DNA of 64,000 nt. It comes from Cryptomeria japonica (Eukaryota; Streptophyta; Pinopsida; Cupressales; Cupressaceae). Every line of letters begins with the position of its first letter. Positions within the stretch are counted from its first letter, which is position 1. Below, piece by piece: positions 1-11,522 of the stretch. Location: contig NC_081415.1 of the NCBI RefSeq assembly GCF_030272615.1, positions 630,083,240-630,147,239 on the forward strand. The letters run 5' to 3'. The translations under genes were made by a program, and so were the position numbers. Below the pieces are notes generated by a model, which had not been told where the DNA came from, did not search any database, and worked only from the letters and a program-made list of their open reading frames with translations.

Positions 1-1475
1 CCTCCATAAAACTGATTTCACATACTTATGATGACCTAGCAATAGCTTTATGTTTACTTTATCTCTTCTAATTTTCATCTCAATAATGTGTTTCACTACA
101 CCAAGACCTTTTATTTCAAATTTAGTAGCAAGTTGAGACTTTAGTTTTGAAATCATACCTTTCCCTTTACCAATGAATAACATATCATCAACATATAATG
201 CAATGTACATGAAATGATCACCATCAAATTTATAATAAACACAATGATCTAATATAGAACGCTCAAATCCCAAACTCAACACATATGTATAAAATTTTTG
301 GTACCACATCCAAGAACTTAGTTTGAGGCCATACAAAGATTTCTTCAATTTATAGACCAAATTACTTTTACCTTTCACCACATAGTGCTCTGGCTATGTC
401 ATATAAATATCCTCCTCCAAATAACCATGAAGGAAATTAGTTTTCACATCCATTTGCTCAACCTCTAAATCATAAAAGACAACAATAGAAAGAAAAAATC
501 TAATGGATGGCATTTTTGCAACAAGAGAAAATATCTCACCATAATTAACACCCTCAACCTGAGAGTAGCCTTTTGCAACCAACCTTGATTTATAGTTCTT
601 AATGCTTCCATGGGAACCAATATTTTTCTTGAACACCCATTTGCAACCAACAAGCTTCCATCCTTCAGGCAATGGTACAAGATCCCATGTATCATTCTTT
701 TTCAAAGCTTTTATTTCTTTTTCCATAGCAATCTTCTAGGATTTTGCATCATTCATACCTAATGCCTCTTCTATAGATCTAGGCCCATTCACATTAGTAT
801 TCAAAGTAAAAATATATCTCCAATCATCATGTGAATACCTTTCAGGTGGTTGTTTATGTCTTGTAGACCTTCAAACAAGCTGAGTTGGAGGTTCTTCTTC
901 CTCTTCTGAAGATTTAGAGCTAGATGACCTCTCCTCAACTTCTTGCCTATCAAGTGGTCTCGATTCAACTCTTTTAGGTGTAGATGGGAATTGAATCACA
1001 TCATCTTGTTTAGTTTGTTCTAGCTAGAATGTAACAAAAGGAGACTTAATATCTCTAAAAATTAACACTTCTACTATGAATTACCTTTTGTGCAACAAGG
1101 TTCCAAATCTTGTATCCTTTCACACTATAACTATAACCGATAAAGCTACATTTCACAAAGTTTTTCTCCAACTTTGTTTGCTTCTCCTTTGACACATGTG
1201 CATATACCTCACAACCAAAAACTATAAGATGTCTCAATGAAGGCTTCTGACCTAACCACGCTTCGATAGGCATTTTATAAACAAGAGCTAATGTAGGAGA
1301 CCTGTTAATCAGGTAGCAAGAAGTGGCAACAACTTTATCCCAAAACTTTTGTTCTAGATCAGCACCAGTCAGCATACTCCTAGCCTTCTCCATCAATGTC
1401 CTGTTCATTCTTTCTGTGACTCCATTTTGTAGTGGAGAATATGAAGTTTGCTTCTATTTGTTGATGCCATAGTCT
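1..1475 (-). pseudogene. Ty1/copia pol remnant (integrase C-terminus to reverse transcriptase)
   Basis: Read on the minus strand, this is the middle of a Ty1/copia polyprotein. The integrase end lies at about 1055-1475 and shows the motif SPLQNGVTERMNRT, which carries the third catalytic residue, Glu. After a linker, the reverse transcriptase starts near 726 (KKNDTWDLVPLP, then GCKWVFKKN) and reaches the catalytic YVDDML motif at about 174-199. The window edge cuts it before the RNase H. It is broken: a stop lies just before KQTSYSP in the integrase and others lie in the linker and the reverse transcriptase, and the LTR, gag, protease and N-terminal integrase are missing upstream. The wording differs from the copia element at 6357-20765, so it is a separate family. 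In life the enzyme would copy element RNA into DNA and insert it; this copy cannot. Confidence 0.9.
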
Positions 1476-1489
1476 TTGCATAAACTTTA

Positions 1490-2767
1490 ATATCACCCTT
1501 CAAAAATGAAAACTTTAATATCTTCAAAACTAGTTGTGATCTTGCAATAAAAATTTATCGGCATGCATATCTAGACAATTCAAAGCTTTGGGGAGAATTT
1601 TGTACCATTTCATGCTCAAACAAAAGCATACTATAAATAGTAACCTCATGTAGATGCAAGGTTGAGACATCATTTTCTCAACAGTCCCAAGGCCTGATCA
1701 AAGCCTTGATTCAGCTCACACCATGCAAATAATTTATTTTTTCCAGAATGCACACTTTCTTACCCCATTTTATGTGTCCCTAATTGGTCAAAACCAAGGC
1801 TAGCACTCTGGTCCTCCTAATCAGGACCTATTTTCGGCTCCCTCAATGGTAACATCATTTTGGTGGGGACCTAAATCTCGTGTCATCTCATGTTGGAAAA
1901 TTAAATAGTTTTTTGACAAGCATGCATAAAAGGAGTTTCTACCCCTCTCATTTAGAGACCAATTAAAATTCATATCCATTTAAGAGAGGAAAATTGAGAT
2001 CTACATTCAACTGAGCAAGCAATCAGTCTTCCCTCAAGCATTGGAGCAGAAATAAGGTCAAGATTCAAGCATTGGAGTTGACATTCATGTTCTATGTTTA
2101 TGAAGACTTCATGAAACCCTAATTTCTTGTGGAGACACACAAAACTCCATTAAAAGGTATATCATTAGTTTTTTATACATTATTCAATATTTCCCTCAAA
2201 AGGAGATCATTTCCATTACTACAATTCAATTATATTTCATTTCTATTTCATGGTTAATTCCAAAACTGGGGTTACTCAAGGCAAACCCCTATTCCCAACC
2301 TTTTTCCATTCTCTAGTATGCGTAGGAACAAGTACAAAGCTACAATATTAAGAATTGACTTTATTTACAAAGACGAATAGGTTCCCTTTAGATGGTGAAA
2401 AGTGCGAAGGACTAGAGCAACGAGAATTCTAGTCCTGAAATTTCAGGAGCTCCTTCTGGGAATATATCCGAACACTCTTACATTTCTTAGATCCATGTTC
2501 GTGGCTCGATCCGATGACTGTAGCTCACTGTTGATGTGTTTTCACTTCAATCCAACACATTTACCATAATTTCAATATTTTTACAATTCAAATTAAAGAG
2601 GATCCTTCCCCAAAGTGAATCTAATAAGGATTCTTATCCCTATCCTTGTTTATTTGTGGCTAGAGCTATTAGGTTCATGCCTCTTTTAATGTAATGGTCT
2701 CTAAGTCTAAATATTAGCAGTCTTCTCCCTTCTATTAGTGAAAACCTTAATATATTTCATCATTACA
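1490..2767 (+). repeat. Probable 5' LTR of a gypsy element (left edge not resolved)
   Basis: The right edge is supported: the sequence ends ...cattaca at 2767 and is followed at once by a primer-binding-site-like sequence. The same layout (LTR end, TTT, then TGGTGAACCC) occurs in the complete related element at 8648-16482. A possible TATA element, gcataaaagg, sits near 1924. The left edge is uncertain; the copia remnant ends at about 1475 and I could not find a clear TG start or target duplication. No coding sequence is visible. Confidence 0.45.
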
Positions 2768-2770
2768 TTT

Positions 2771-2786
2771 TGGTGAACCCAACGTC
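2771..2786 (+). other. Primer binding site of the gypsy remnant
   Basis: TGGTGAACCCAACGTC begins four bases after the LTR end. The complete related element has TGGTGAACCCGACGTG in the equivalent place on the minus strand (15254 downward). It should pair with the 3' end of a tRNA; I cannot name the tRNA. It differs from the initiator-methionine site (TGGTATCAGAGC) used by several other elements here. Confidence 0.6.
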
Positions 2787-3379
2787 TTACACTTTAATTT
2801 TCTGATTTATGTTCTCAGATATGAGTGTTTGTGCATTTCAAATTCAAATTTACATTTACAAGTTTAATTTTCAATTGAATTTCAAAAATTTAGTGGTTAA
2901 ATTCACAAAAACCCTAATTTTTAATTCTAAACTTGAGCTTGTGGGTTGTCTAATTTGGATTTATTATTTTAGATCTGATTATTCATTTAATTTAAATTAA
3001 AAATTTCCCTCCTAGATATCATTTCAATTTGAATTATATAAATATAGTGGTTGAATTTATAAAAAACCTAATTTATAATTCTAAAATTTATCTTGAGGAT
3101 TGCATAATTCTTCAAATCAATTTTCAGATCCAATCTTTATGATATGATATGCTATGATCTAAGATGCATTTATCTTTGAAATTAACAAATCAAATTGCTT
3201 AATTAATTGGTTAATCAGTCACTTTTACAAATTTTTGCGTTGTTTAATCATCGTTTTCAATTTCAAATTCAAATTTCCCTCCTTTGTGCATGAGCTTCAC
3301 TATAATTAGTCCTACCTATAATATTCCCACAAGAAGAAGTTGTGTAATTAAGGCTTCCCAAGGTTTAATTACTAAGGAT

Positions 3380-3949
3380 ATGGAGCCTAATTTGGATAAC
3401 CTATTTCATGAGAATGTTGATAGTTCTTCTATTCCAATAGTTGATGTCATTTATCCCCATTGTTTACATAATTCTCATGATGAGGGTGAATCACTAACTA
3501 GGGTTTTTTATTGATCAATTGGAGAAGATTGACAATGAATTTAAAAATATTCAACAATGGATGGGTCAACAATACCTAGAAAGTGAGGCATCCCATTGAT
3601 TAAAGGATTAAAGAGAATGGTTCAAAGTGATAAAGTTGGCATTGATTTGTTGTGTAGTCTTGCTCATATTGCTGACACTAATATCATGCCCATGGAAAGT
3701 TATTTTCAAGTCCTTGGTTACACTCAAGCACCTAGTCAAGTTAATCATTCTATTCCTATGGCTACATCTATGCCTAATGTGCTTAGTTTCACATATACTA
3801 TCATGGCTACTTCCACACAAAATGTTAATCATACACATGTTAGTCAAGGGGGAAATATTGCTAATCAAAACTCTTTCATATCTCCTTCCATGAGTCTTCC
3901 ATTTGTAACCCAACCATCTCCCATTCCTATTGGAATCAAAGAACACTGA
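3380..3949 (+). pseudogene. Ty3/gypsy gag N-terminal remnant
   Basis: The start at 3380 (MEPNLDNLFHENVD) matches the start of the complete Gag at 13988 on the minus strand (MEPNLNGLFNEDTS), and the 40 bases before the ATG also match. Homology continues through LKGLKRMVQSDKVGID and MPMESYFQVLGYTQAPSQVNHSIPM. A frameshift near 3510 and a stop near 3597 break the frame. The remnant ends at about 3949, where an LTR-like sequence starts, so the capsid-like domain, the zinc-binding motif and the protease region are absent. It comes from a sister copy of the gag-only element, in the opposite orientation. Confidence 0.85.
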
Positions 3950-3956
3950 GAGCGAG

Positions 3957-6197
3957 TGTAATACCCCGCCAAGAAACCCTGAAGGAATAAGGCTAAAACA
4001 CAAGAATAGAGTGCAATTTTTTTTTTTTTAAGAGATAAACAGAATAATGATACATTGAATTATCATTAAGTTTAGATTACCCAGCGGACGACTTAACTAG
4101 CACCTAAAGAGTTTCCCAATGTGATTACTTGATTCAACACTTAACTCAACTCATGCTAATAAATCCAATTAAGTTGATTAACTTAATGACATGATAATAC
4201 TTTAAACAAGGATAAATTCATTAGGTAAGTTTAAATTATAGATAACATGAGAGATTCATCCATTACAATTTAACCATACATTTCATCCATTCTTACATTA
4301 AAACATATGTCATGCATCTAATTTCCATGCATACCTTAATTGAATTAAAAAAACTAATGAATACTTTCCATTATGCAAATCTACATGCTTCCTGATCCAA
4401 ATTACTACATTGAATAAGATAACTACATACATGCATTTAAGATTAACCTCATCTAATCCACATTATACATTTAAACCAAAATCCATCCATACATGCTAAA
4501 AAAAAAGGAAACAAAAGAACACAAACACCACATAACACCGAAATGATATTGGAGTTCACTCCTAGTGGGCTACATCTTTGGATCTATTCAACTACAAGAC
4601 CCCTTTGATCAATAATGGGGTGAAGAATACATAAGGTTCACATCATTTACATCCTGCCATCAAGGTGTACATAAACCAATGATACATACAACCACATCGG
4701 TCCAATAGATACATGAATGATCCTAGAAAAGGAAAAGGATCCATCTGCACATGATACAAAGCAGTCTCAAAGAACAATTGGAGCACCCGCAAAACTAAGT
4801 CCTCGCAACCCATCATAAGCAACCCATGATCTAACATGAATATCAGGTTATCACAAGGGCATAAACAACCAAATATGACTCCACAACAGTGTTCCTATCA
4901 AAGACCACTCAAATTGCATACTAGCGAACATAAGGGACAAGTGTCATCACATAACTTGGTATGGCTACCCTGGCAAGCCTCCATAGGTTCCAGCCCATCT
5001 ACTAGGTTACCCTGGCAACCTTTCCTGAACCTCCGGCCCATTCAAGTCTCATGTGGACCCAATGCATCCTTTTATGAAGACAAGGTTGTTGGTTTGCCAT
5101 TTCAGGCCTTCTCACTGCATTCTGAGTTTGTACTATCCCTCAACCCATGCATGAGGCACAATTATTTTACTTAGTGTTTTCATTAACTAAAATCTCAAAT
5201 AGGCTATTAGGTTATCACTTAATTCGACACACTTTCGATGGGTTACCCTGCAACCGCTTTGGGCGCGACCCCCACTCGAAAGCCACTTTCCCATATGACA
5301 CTAGACCAAAATCCAATGAACTCCTAAACCAAGGAATACACTAGGTCAAGCATATGGAGTTCAAACGATAGGAATACCCACTTGGCCAAACAAGTCCTCA
5401 CATTAGGTGCACTAACTGATGGTTCTCTAACTAGAGACATGACTAGCTTCAATCAACCACATAACAACAACCAACACTGGCAATCAAGGACATGACCACA
5501 TGCAAAGCCATCACATTAAAACATTCAATACTCGAGTTCAATAACATAAGAAGATTCCAAAATAACCATATGACAATATCTGACAATTACAATCAAGAGC
5601 TTGCCATTTCTTAATCAAATGTCAATACAGAAAATTAAACACGCATATACATAAATCTGAACGATAATCTTTTTCCATATTGTTTAGAAATATCGATCGA
5701 TCAAGTTTTCTAATTGATCTAAACATCCATAAATAGTTTTGGACAAAATCTCCATTGAATAACAATTTCACTACCAAAATTGCAATCGTATGATCCTGCC
5801 TATAATCCAATACATAAAAAAAATATTATTAAACGTATTTTCTCATCTTATATCCATATTTCGTTAGGAGAAAATGTCATCAATTCCCTAACTCTATCCA
5901 TCTATATTCGAATTTCCAAATAACATATTATTTAATCTCAAAAATATTCAACTAATATATTGTTAAATTTCCAAAACTTAACAATAAATATAACTTTTTT
6001 TTTTCTAATTTCATATACTATATTATTTCCTTTCGAAGGTTTTCCAAATAATATAAATAAACCATTTCATTTCTCTGAAATTACTAAATAACATATATTA
6101 ATTTCACTTTCCAAAGTTACCAAAACCATATGTTATTTATTTTAACGAGCTATATATAAAAGCATTCAATTTAAATCTCCATTTAAATATATTTTAA

Positions 6198-6246
<49 letters not shown>

Positions 6247-6355
6247 ATATTTTTATTAACACCGCAAGAAGGATAGCGGGGGGGTAGCTACCTGTAGGTA
6301 GTGCTGCTACCAACTGGTAGGAGACACTACCAACCGGTAGTAGTCATGACTCGAT
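3957..6355. repeat. AT-rich LTR-like sequence, no gene
   Basis: It begins TGTAATACCCCGCC at 3957, a typical start for a plant gypsy LTR, directly against the truncated gag. It is non-coding. A stretch at 4960-5260 repeats 'taccctggcaa' variants. A (AT)n microsatellite lies at 6200-6243, and 6288-6345 has short tandem 'ggtag/ctacc' inverted motifs. The right edge is not clear: the copia RNase H of the next element begins, already truncated, at about 6355. I found no matching 5-bp duplication, so solo-LTR status is not shown. Confidence 0.4.
6200..6243. repeat. (AT)n microsatellite
   Basis: About 22 uninterrupted AT units inside LTR-like sequence. Confidence 0.95.
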
Positions 6356-6356
6356 A

Positions 6357-7860
6357 GTGCTTTTCAACCTTCTCTCGAAGAAAGTGATATTTGATAGCAA
6401 TATGTTTTGTTCTAGAATGCATGACCAGATTCTTTGCTATGTTGATTGCACTCGATTTGTCACACCAGATGAGGATAGGTTCAGTGATGTCCACCTATAT
6501 ATCTTTGAGATTCTTCTTCATCCAAAGCACCTAAGAGAAGCATGTAGCAGTAGCAATGTACTCAGCGTTAGTAGTAGATAAGGTGACTGAGTCATGCTTC
6601 TTTCTATGCCAAGAGACCAACTGGTCACCTAGAAAGAATGCACCACCGCTTGTGCTCTTTCTATCATCAATACATCATGCCCAATCAGCATCAGTGTATG
6701 ATTCCAAGATAAAATCTCCCTATTTAGGATACCATAAACCATAGCTGAGCATTTCTTGTAGGTACCTAAAAATTTTGCTAACAACATTCATGTGTGACTA
6801 CTTTGGTATAGCTTGGAATCTGGCTACCATGCATACTGCCTGAACTATATCCGGTCTTGAAGCAGTTAGATATAGTAGACTGCCTATCATGGATCTACAC
6901 AGAGTGATCCACTACTGGTGATTCATCATTCTTACTCAATTTTCTACCAGTCACCATGGGGGTACTTATCGGTTTGCAATCTTCCAATTGTAATTTATTC
7001 AGCATCTCCTTTGCATACTTGTCTTGTGAGATAAAGATTCCTTTATCTTTCTGTAATATCTACAAGCCAAGGAAGTAAGTCAATTCACCAAGCATTGACA
7101 TCTCAAATTTAGACTGCATATGATTAGCAAACTCTTTGTAGAGAGTATCCTTGTTGCCTCCAAAGATGATGTCATCTGCATACACAACCATGATAATCAT
7201 GTGATTCCCATATTTCCTTATGTATAGATTGTTGTCAACACTCCCCTTTTTGAATCCCTACTCCTTCAGATATTGATCTAATCTTGAGTACCATGCTCTG
7301 GGAGCTTGCTTTAAACCATACAGAGCCTTCTTTAACTGACACACAAATGTCTCATCATCATGCAGCAGAAATCCTTTCGGTTGCTCCATGTATACTTCTT
7401 CTAAATTTTCATTTAGAAAAGCAGATTTTACATCCATTTGATATACTTTATACCCCTTGTAGGAAGAGTAAGCTAGAAACATCCTAATTTCTTCTAATCT
7501 AGCCACCAATGCAAATGTTTCTTCAAATTCAATCCCCTCTACTTGAGAGTATCCTTTGCACACTAGTCTAGCTTTATGCCTCACAATTTTACCTTCTTCA
7601 TTCATCTTGTTCCAGTAGACCCACTTTGTGCCAATGATGTTCTTGTCTTCCGATCTAGGGACTAATTCCCAAGTCTTGTTCTTCTCAATCTGGTGTAGTT
7701 CTTCTTCCATGGCATCCATCCATTCTTGTCTCTTGCTAGCCTCATTGAAAGTTTTGGGTTCAACTTTAGTCATGAGGCATAGGTTGACTTGTTCATCATT
7801 CCGGGAAAGTCTTCTTCTAGTCTGCACACCATCACTCTTATTTCCCAAAATTTGTTCTTC
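6357..7860 (-). pseudogene. Copia reverse transcriptase and RNase H
   Basis: The reverse transcriptase opens near 7760 with [16 protein letters not shown] and NKTWELVPR, and the frame is open down to 7258. It continues after a stop to the catalytic VVYADDIIFGG at about 7160-7190. The RNase H follows at about 6690-6357 with DRKSTSGGAFFLG, LVSWHRKKHDSVTLST and NAEYIA, including the Asp and Glu typical of the fold. Stops occur after DQYLKE, in the connection region and in the RNase H. In an active copy these domains convert element RNA to double-stranded DNA in cytoplasmic particles. The sequence ends at TKHIAIKYHFLREKVE, about 30 residues short of a usual copia C-terminus. Confidence 0.92.
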
Positions 7861-7881
7861 TGGGTGATTCAGTTGTACATA

Positions 7882-8647
7882 TCAATTGGGAACCTTCTTG
7901 GATGCTACCTCTAGTTTAGTATCTGTCTGAGCTTCACAATATTCATCACCAAAGTCATCATACCGGTTAACCTGTGGTTGACATCCTCTATGCATATCTT
8001 CATCAAATTTTACATGCACACTCTCAATGACCCTTCTTAGCCTTTTATTGTAGCATTTGTAGGCTTTGTTGTTAGATGAGTAACCAAGAAAGATTCCTTC
8101 ATCACTCCTAGAGTCAAAACTTCCTAAACCATCCACATATTTATTGATGAAGCACTTACTTCCAAATACTTTGAAGTATTTGACTGACGGCTTCTAGTCA
8201 TACCATAACTCATAAGGTGTCATTTCATTGTTTGTCCTTAATTGAACCCGGTTCAAAGTATATGCAGCAGTATGAACAACTTCTTTCCAATATGTATCTG
8301 TAGACTAGCCTCATTTAACATGGTTTTGGCCATCTCCTTGACTGTCCTGTTCTTCCTTTCTACCACACCATTTTGCTATGGTGTTCTAGGAGCAGAGTAT
8401 TGCCTTCTAATTCCTATTTTTCACAATAATCTTCAAATTCATTTGATGTGAACTCTCCACCCCTGTCTAATCTTAGACATTTTAATCTGTACCCACTCTC
8501 CTTTTCCACCATTTTCTGAAAGATCTTGAATCTTTCAAATGCTTGTGATTTATCTTGCATAAAGGTGACCCATGTCATCCTTGAGTAGTCATCAATGAAG
8601 AGCATAAAGTATCTTTCACCGGCAAGTGCTCTTGTTCAATTTGGACC
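7882..8647 (-). pseudogene. Copia integrase, C-terminal part (left of the nested insertion)
   Basis: Starting at the insertion point, the minus strand resumes the integrase core: GERYFMLFIDDYSRMTWV (first Asp), LRLDRGGEF (second Asp) and QNGVVERKNRT (Glu). All three catalytic residues are present, although LRLD replaces the usual LRSD. The C-terminal region (7882-8136) has SDEGIFLGYSSNNKAYKCYN. A stop lies between GP and TRALAGERYF, right beside the insertion, and more lie between 8140 and 8400. The other half is at 16483-16787. The two halves abut once the insertion and one copy of GGACC are removed. Confidence 0.9.
8643..8647. other. Target-site duplication GGACC (left)
   Basis: GGACC precedes the TG of the left LTR and is repeated at 16483-16487 immediately after the CA of the right LTR. 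It is exact at both ends. Confidence 0.95.
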
Positions 8648-9904
8648 TGTAAAGCAGAAAAATCGCGAACCCTAGTTGCTCTCCCCTCTTCCAACTCCAA
8701 GGAGAGAGAAGGGAGGTCACTAGGGTTGACGGTTTTCACTTAGAGGAGACTTTACATTCAAAAGAGGGGGTTGAAACCCACAAGATCCAATCCCACACAA
8801 TGCAAGATTGGATCCTAGATGAGTTTCAAGGGTTAAGACAGCAAGACTACCCTCTTTTGTAAAGATTGTGGATAGAATGATTAAGCTAGGAATGCATAGA
8901 AAGTGAGAAAGATTCGCTTATAAACTGAGATAGGGATATAGGATGAAGCTGCAGACCTAGAATTAGTAGTAAAATGTCAAGACGGTGCTGTCCTGCAAAT
9001 TTGACCAAAAGTTGACGGGACGATGGCGCCCGGCGTGCACACGGTCCTCCGAAAAATCAGCGAAACGAAGGGGGATCTGTTCGTCTCTACACAAGGATTC
9101 CATATCTTCAATTTCAGCCGTGTACCTACAACCTACACACAGAAAAGCGAAGACGATTGGGGGGTTAGGGATTAGGGGTTTGCCCTTAGGTCAAACCCCG
9201 GTTTTGGAATTAACCAAGAAATGAGAAATGCTGTAAATGTAATGTAAAACAAGTACTAATACCTTGTTGTAAGGATGTTTGTATCCTTATATGCGAAGGT
9301 ATAGATGTTGTTGTATGTTGTATGTTGTATGTTGTAGTATGTGATCTCCTCTTCAATGGTTGAATCCTTGTCTTGAATGCAACACTTAGCCTTGAATGGA
9401 GACTTAGAATGATCAATTGTTTGAAGGAATGCTTGAATGCTTGAATGCTTGAATATTTGAATATCGTTTCCACGCCTTTTTCATCTTTCCAAAATGAGAG
9501 AGGAAAATTAGTTTATATACTTGTCAATTAGGGTTGATAGACTGATTTTCCCGACCTTAGGCCGGCCAAGAAATGTTATTTTCCATTTTGCAAACAAAAA
9601 GACCCGAAGTCCCATAGGAGACCGGGCCCAAAATAGGGCCAGGGACCAGGGCACTGGGCGCCATGGTCCTGGGGGGACCAGGGTGCTGGGCACCCTGGTC
9701 CTAAAGGACCAGGGCGCTAGGTGCTCTGGTCCCACCTCCCGGGACAGCAGGGTGCAAGGAGGGATCAGGCAGGGTGCTGGAAAAATGCAGTTTTTGATGT
9801 CGTGGACAAGTTTCGGGGTCTCCATTCAGGTTTAGTGTTGCGTCGCCATCGTGAAGACCCAAATGCAGTCAAAATTGCAAGTGTCACAATTTTAGGATGC
9901 TACA
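8648..9904 (-). repeat. 3' LTR of the gag-only element (1257 bp)
   Basis: It is nearly identical to 15258-16482. The ends in element sense are TGTAGC...GCTTTACA. It contains the stem-loop module at about 9018-9047 and three GC-rich palindromes at 9643-9732, one more than the other LTR, which explains the 32-bp length difference. The frames at 9210-9473 and 9508-9835 are accidental. Confidence 0.95.
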
Positions 9905-9920
9905 TTTAGCCCCCACTTTA
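9905..9920 (-). other. Polypurine tract of the gag-only element
   Basis: In element sense it reads AAAGTGGGGGCTAAA and directly abuts the TGTAGC start of the 3' LTR, the expected position for the plus-strand DNA primer. Confidence 0.85.
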
Positions 9921-10652
9921 GCGGGAGTATAAGCGTACGCTCATACTTCCGGTAAAGTACAAGGAAACAACATTGAAAAACTTTCACCACGTCGAGGAGG
10001 CAAGACACACCAAGCCCCCAGTGGACTAAGGATCTTACGACTTCGATTGACAAAGTAAAAGGGAAGATCATGAGGGAGAACCATGACTGTCAGTAGTAAG
10101 GTTCCCTCACTATGAGTCATGCAAGAGAAATATCGAAAATTTTCAAGGCAAAGCTAAGTTCGCCAAGAAATTTTCAAGTATCCTGAAGGGATAGACGGGA
10201 TGTATGCCCCCCTACATTAAAGTGATCGCACACGCCTCAACGGGGGTGATTGATTTAATGTAGTGATACACATAAGAAATGAGAAGGGAAAGGAGCACGT
10301 TATCACAAAGATTTAGCCCCCAAGTGTGAGATAAACCCAAGGATAATAGACACAAAACACAAAGCACAAGGTGACTTCGCTTTCCTCGGGGTCAATATGT
10401 TGTATGATAATTCATGTATATCATATGTATGTATGCATAATTGTTCTTCATTCCCCAATCAAGGAAGGTCACCTAGAAGAAGGGAACACATGTGTCTTTT
10501 GAGTCAACATGAGAGAGACCGAAAGAGATCTCAATGCTTTGCATCGTCCTCAAGTAGACAACACTAAGGACAACAAATAGAAGAATGAGAATAACACATA
10601 GAAGAAGTAACAAAAGAAAGAGAGGAGGAGAGAATCTGCTATGCTAATGTAA
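9921..10652 (-). other. 3' untranslated interior of the gag-only element
   Basis: About 730 bases between the end of the second frame and the polypurine tract. No domain or open frame of interest was seen. It is richer in GC than the gag. Confidence 0.6.
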
Positions 10653-11513
10653 CTAGTCTAGCACGTCATCTACCCCCCGATCTTGCTGATCAATGTTTCG
10701 GGAAGGTAGGGAACATGCTAGAGGAGGAACATTCAACACAGCAGATGGAGCTATCACAAGATCCAAACAAGGGCTATGTTCATGTTCCAAGCCACGTTGT
10801 TCTTGTCTAGGAGCTAGGATAAGTGCTTTAGAAAATTCGTTAGATAGATGGTTATCAATATCAACAAGTTCATATTCACTATCAGAAGCAAGAGAAGTAA
10901 CATTTTCATCATGAATAACATTTTCATCTATATCATCATCAAGATTTATAAAAATAGGATCTTTAACTCACACAGGATCAAGATCATCATGTATCTTATG
11001 TTTAGGAGATTTTGGAGAAAATGGAATAATGCTTGTTGAAGGTGTTTTTGGAGATTTCAAAGTTTAAGAAGCAGCTGCTTGAGCTCTAAGATGACGCTTT
11101 CGTCGACGTTCACGTGCAGAACGATTTCATCTAGTCTTAGTAGGAAGTGGAGAAGATTGAGGAGGAGGAATTTTCTCATCCTTATCACTTGGGTGTTTAG
11201 GTTGTGGTCTCTTAGGCTGGATAATAGGAGAAGAGGAAGGTCTCTTCTCTCTATAAAAGGACGGAGGAGGAACTGCTCCATATAAAGGAGGAATTTTTGG
11301 TTTAGGAAGGAGACCAAGTCCATCATGACGAGGAGGTATAGGTCTACTTTTAGGAAGTTTATTAGGCATAGACATAGTCACATCCATGGGAACGGGTTGG
11401 GAATCTTCTTGAGGAAAGACATTAGCTTTATCTTTCAAAGGAAGAACTTCCTTCTCAAGAACGATAGGAATATCAAGTTTGGGTGTTCTAGGTTCACTTA
11501 GAGATAGGATCAT
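10653..11513 (-). pseudogene. Second frame of the gag-only element, unknown function
   Basis: An ATG at 11513 lies nine bases after the gag stop and opens a frame of 287 codons ending with TAG at 10653-10655. The frame is interrupted three times: TGA at 11127-11129, a TAA about 30 codons later and a TGA near 10970. The first 128 residues are rich in Pro, Lys and Arg (for example KPKIPPLYGAVPPPSFY). A basic patch, RERRRKRH, follows the first stop. The last third is acidic (NLDDDIDENVIHDENV). I recognise no domain. It occupies the place where a gypsy pol would begin and may be a linker left after pol was lost. Continuity of the frame across the stops suggests it was once coding. Confidence 0.55.
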
Positions 11514-11522
11514 ATCTATTTT

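Noticed and set aside
3957-6355. Solo LTR with target duplication
   Set aside because: The TGTAATACCCC start is good but I found no right edge and no match to GCGAG, so only LTR-like sequence is claimed.
9508-9835. Pro/Gly-rich frames on both strands
   Set aside because: They lie in the 3' LTR over the GC-rich palindromes and recur at the same place in the other LTR; no domain.
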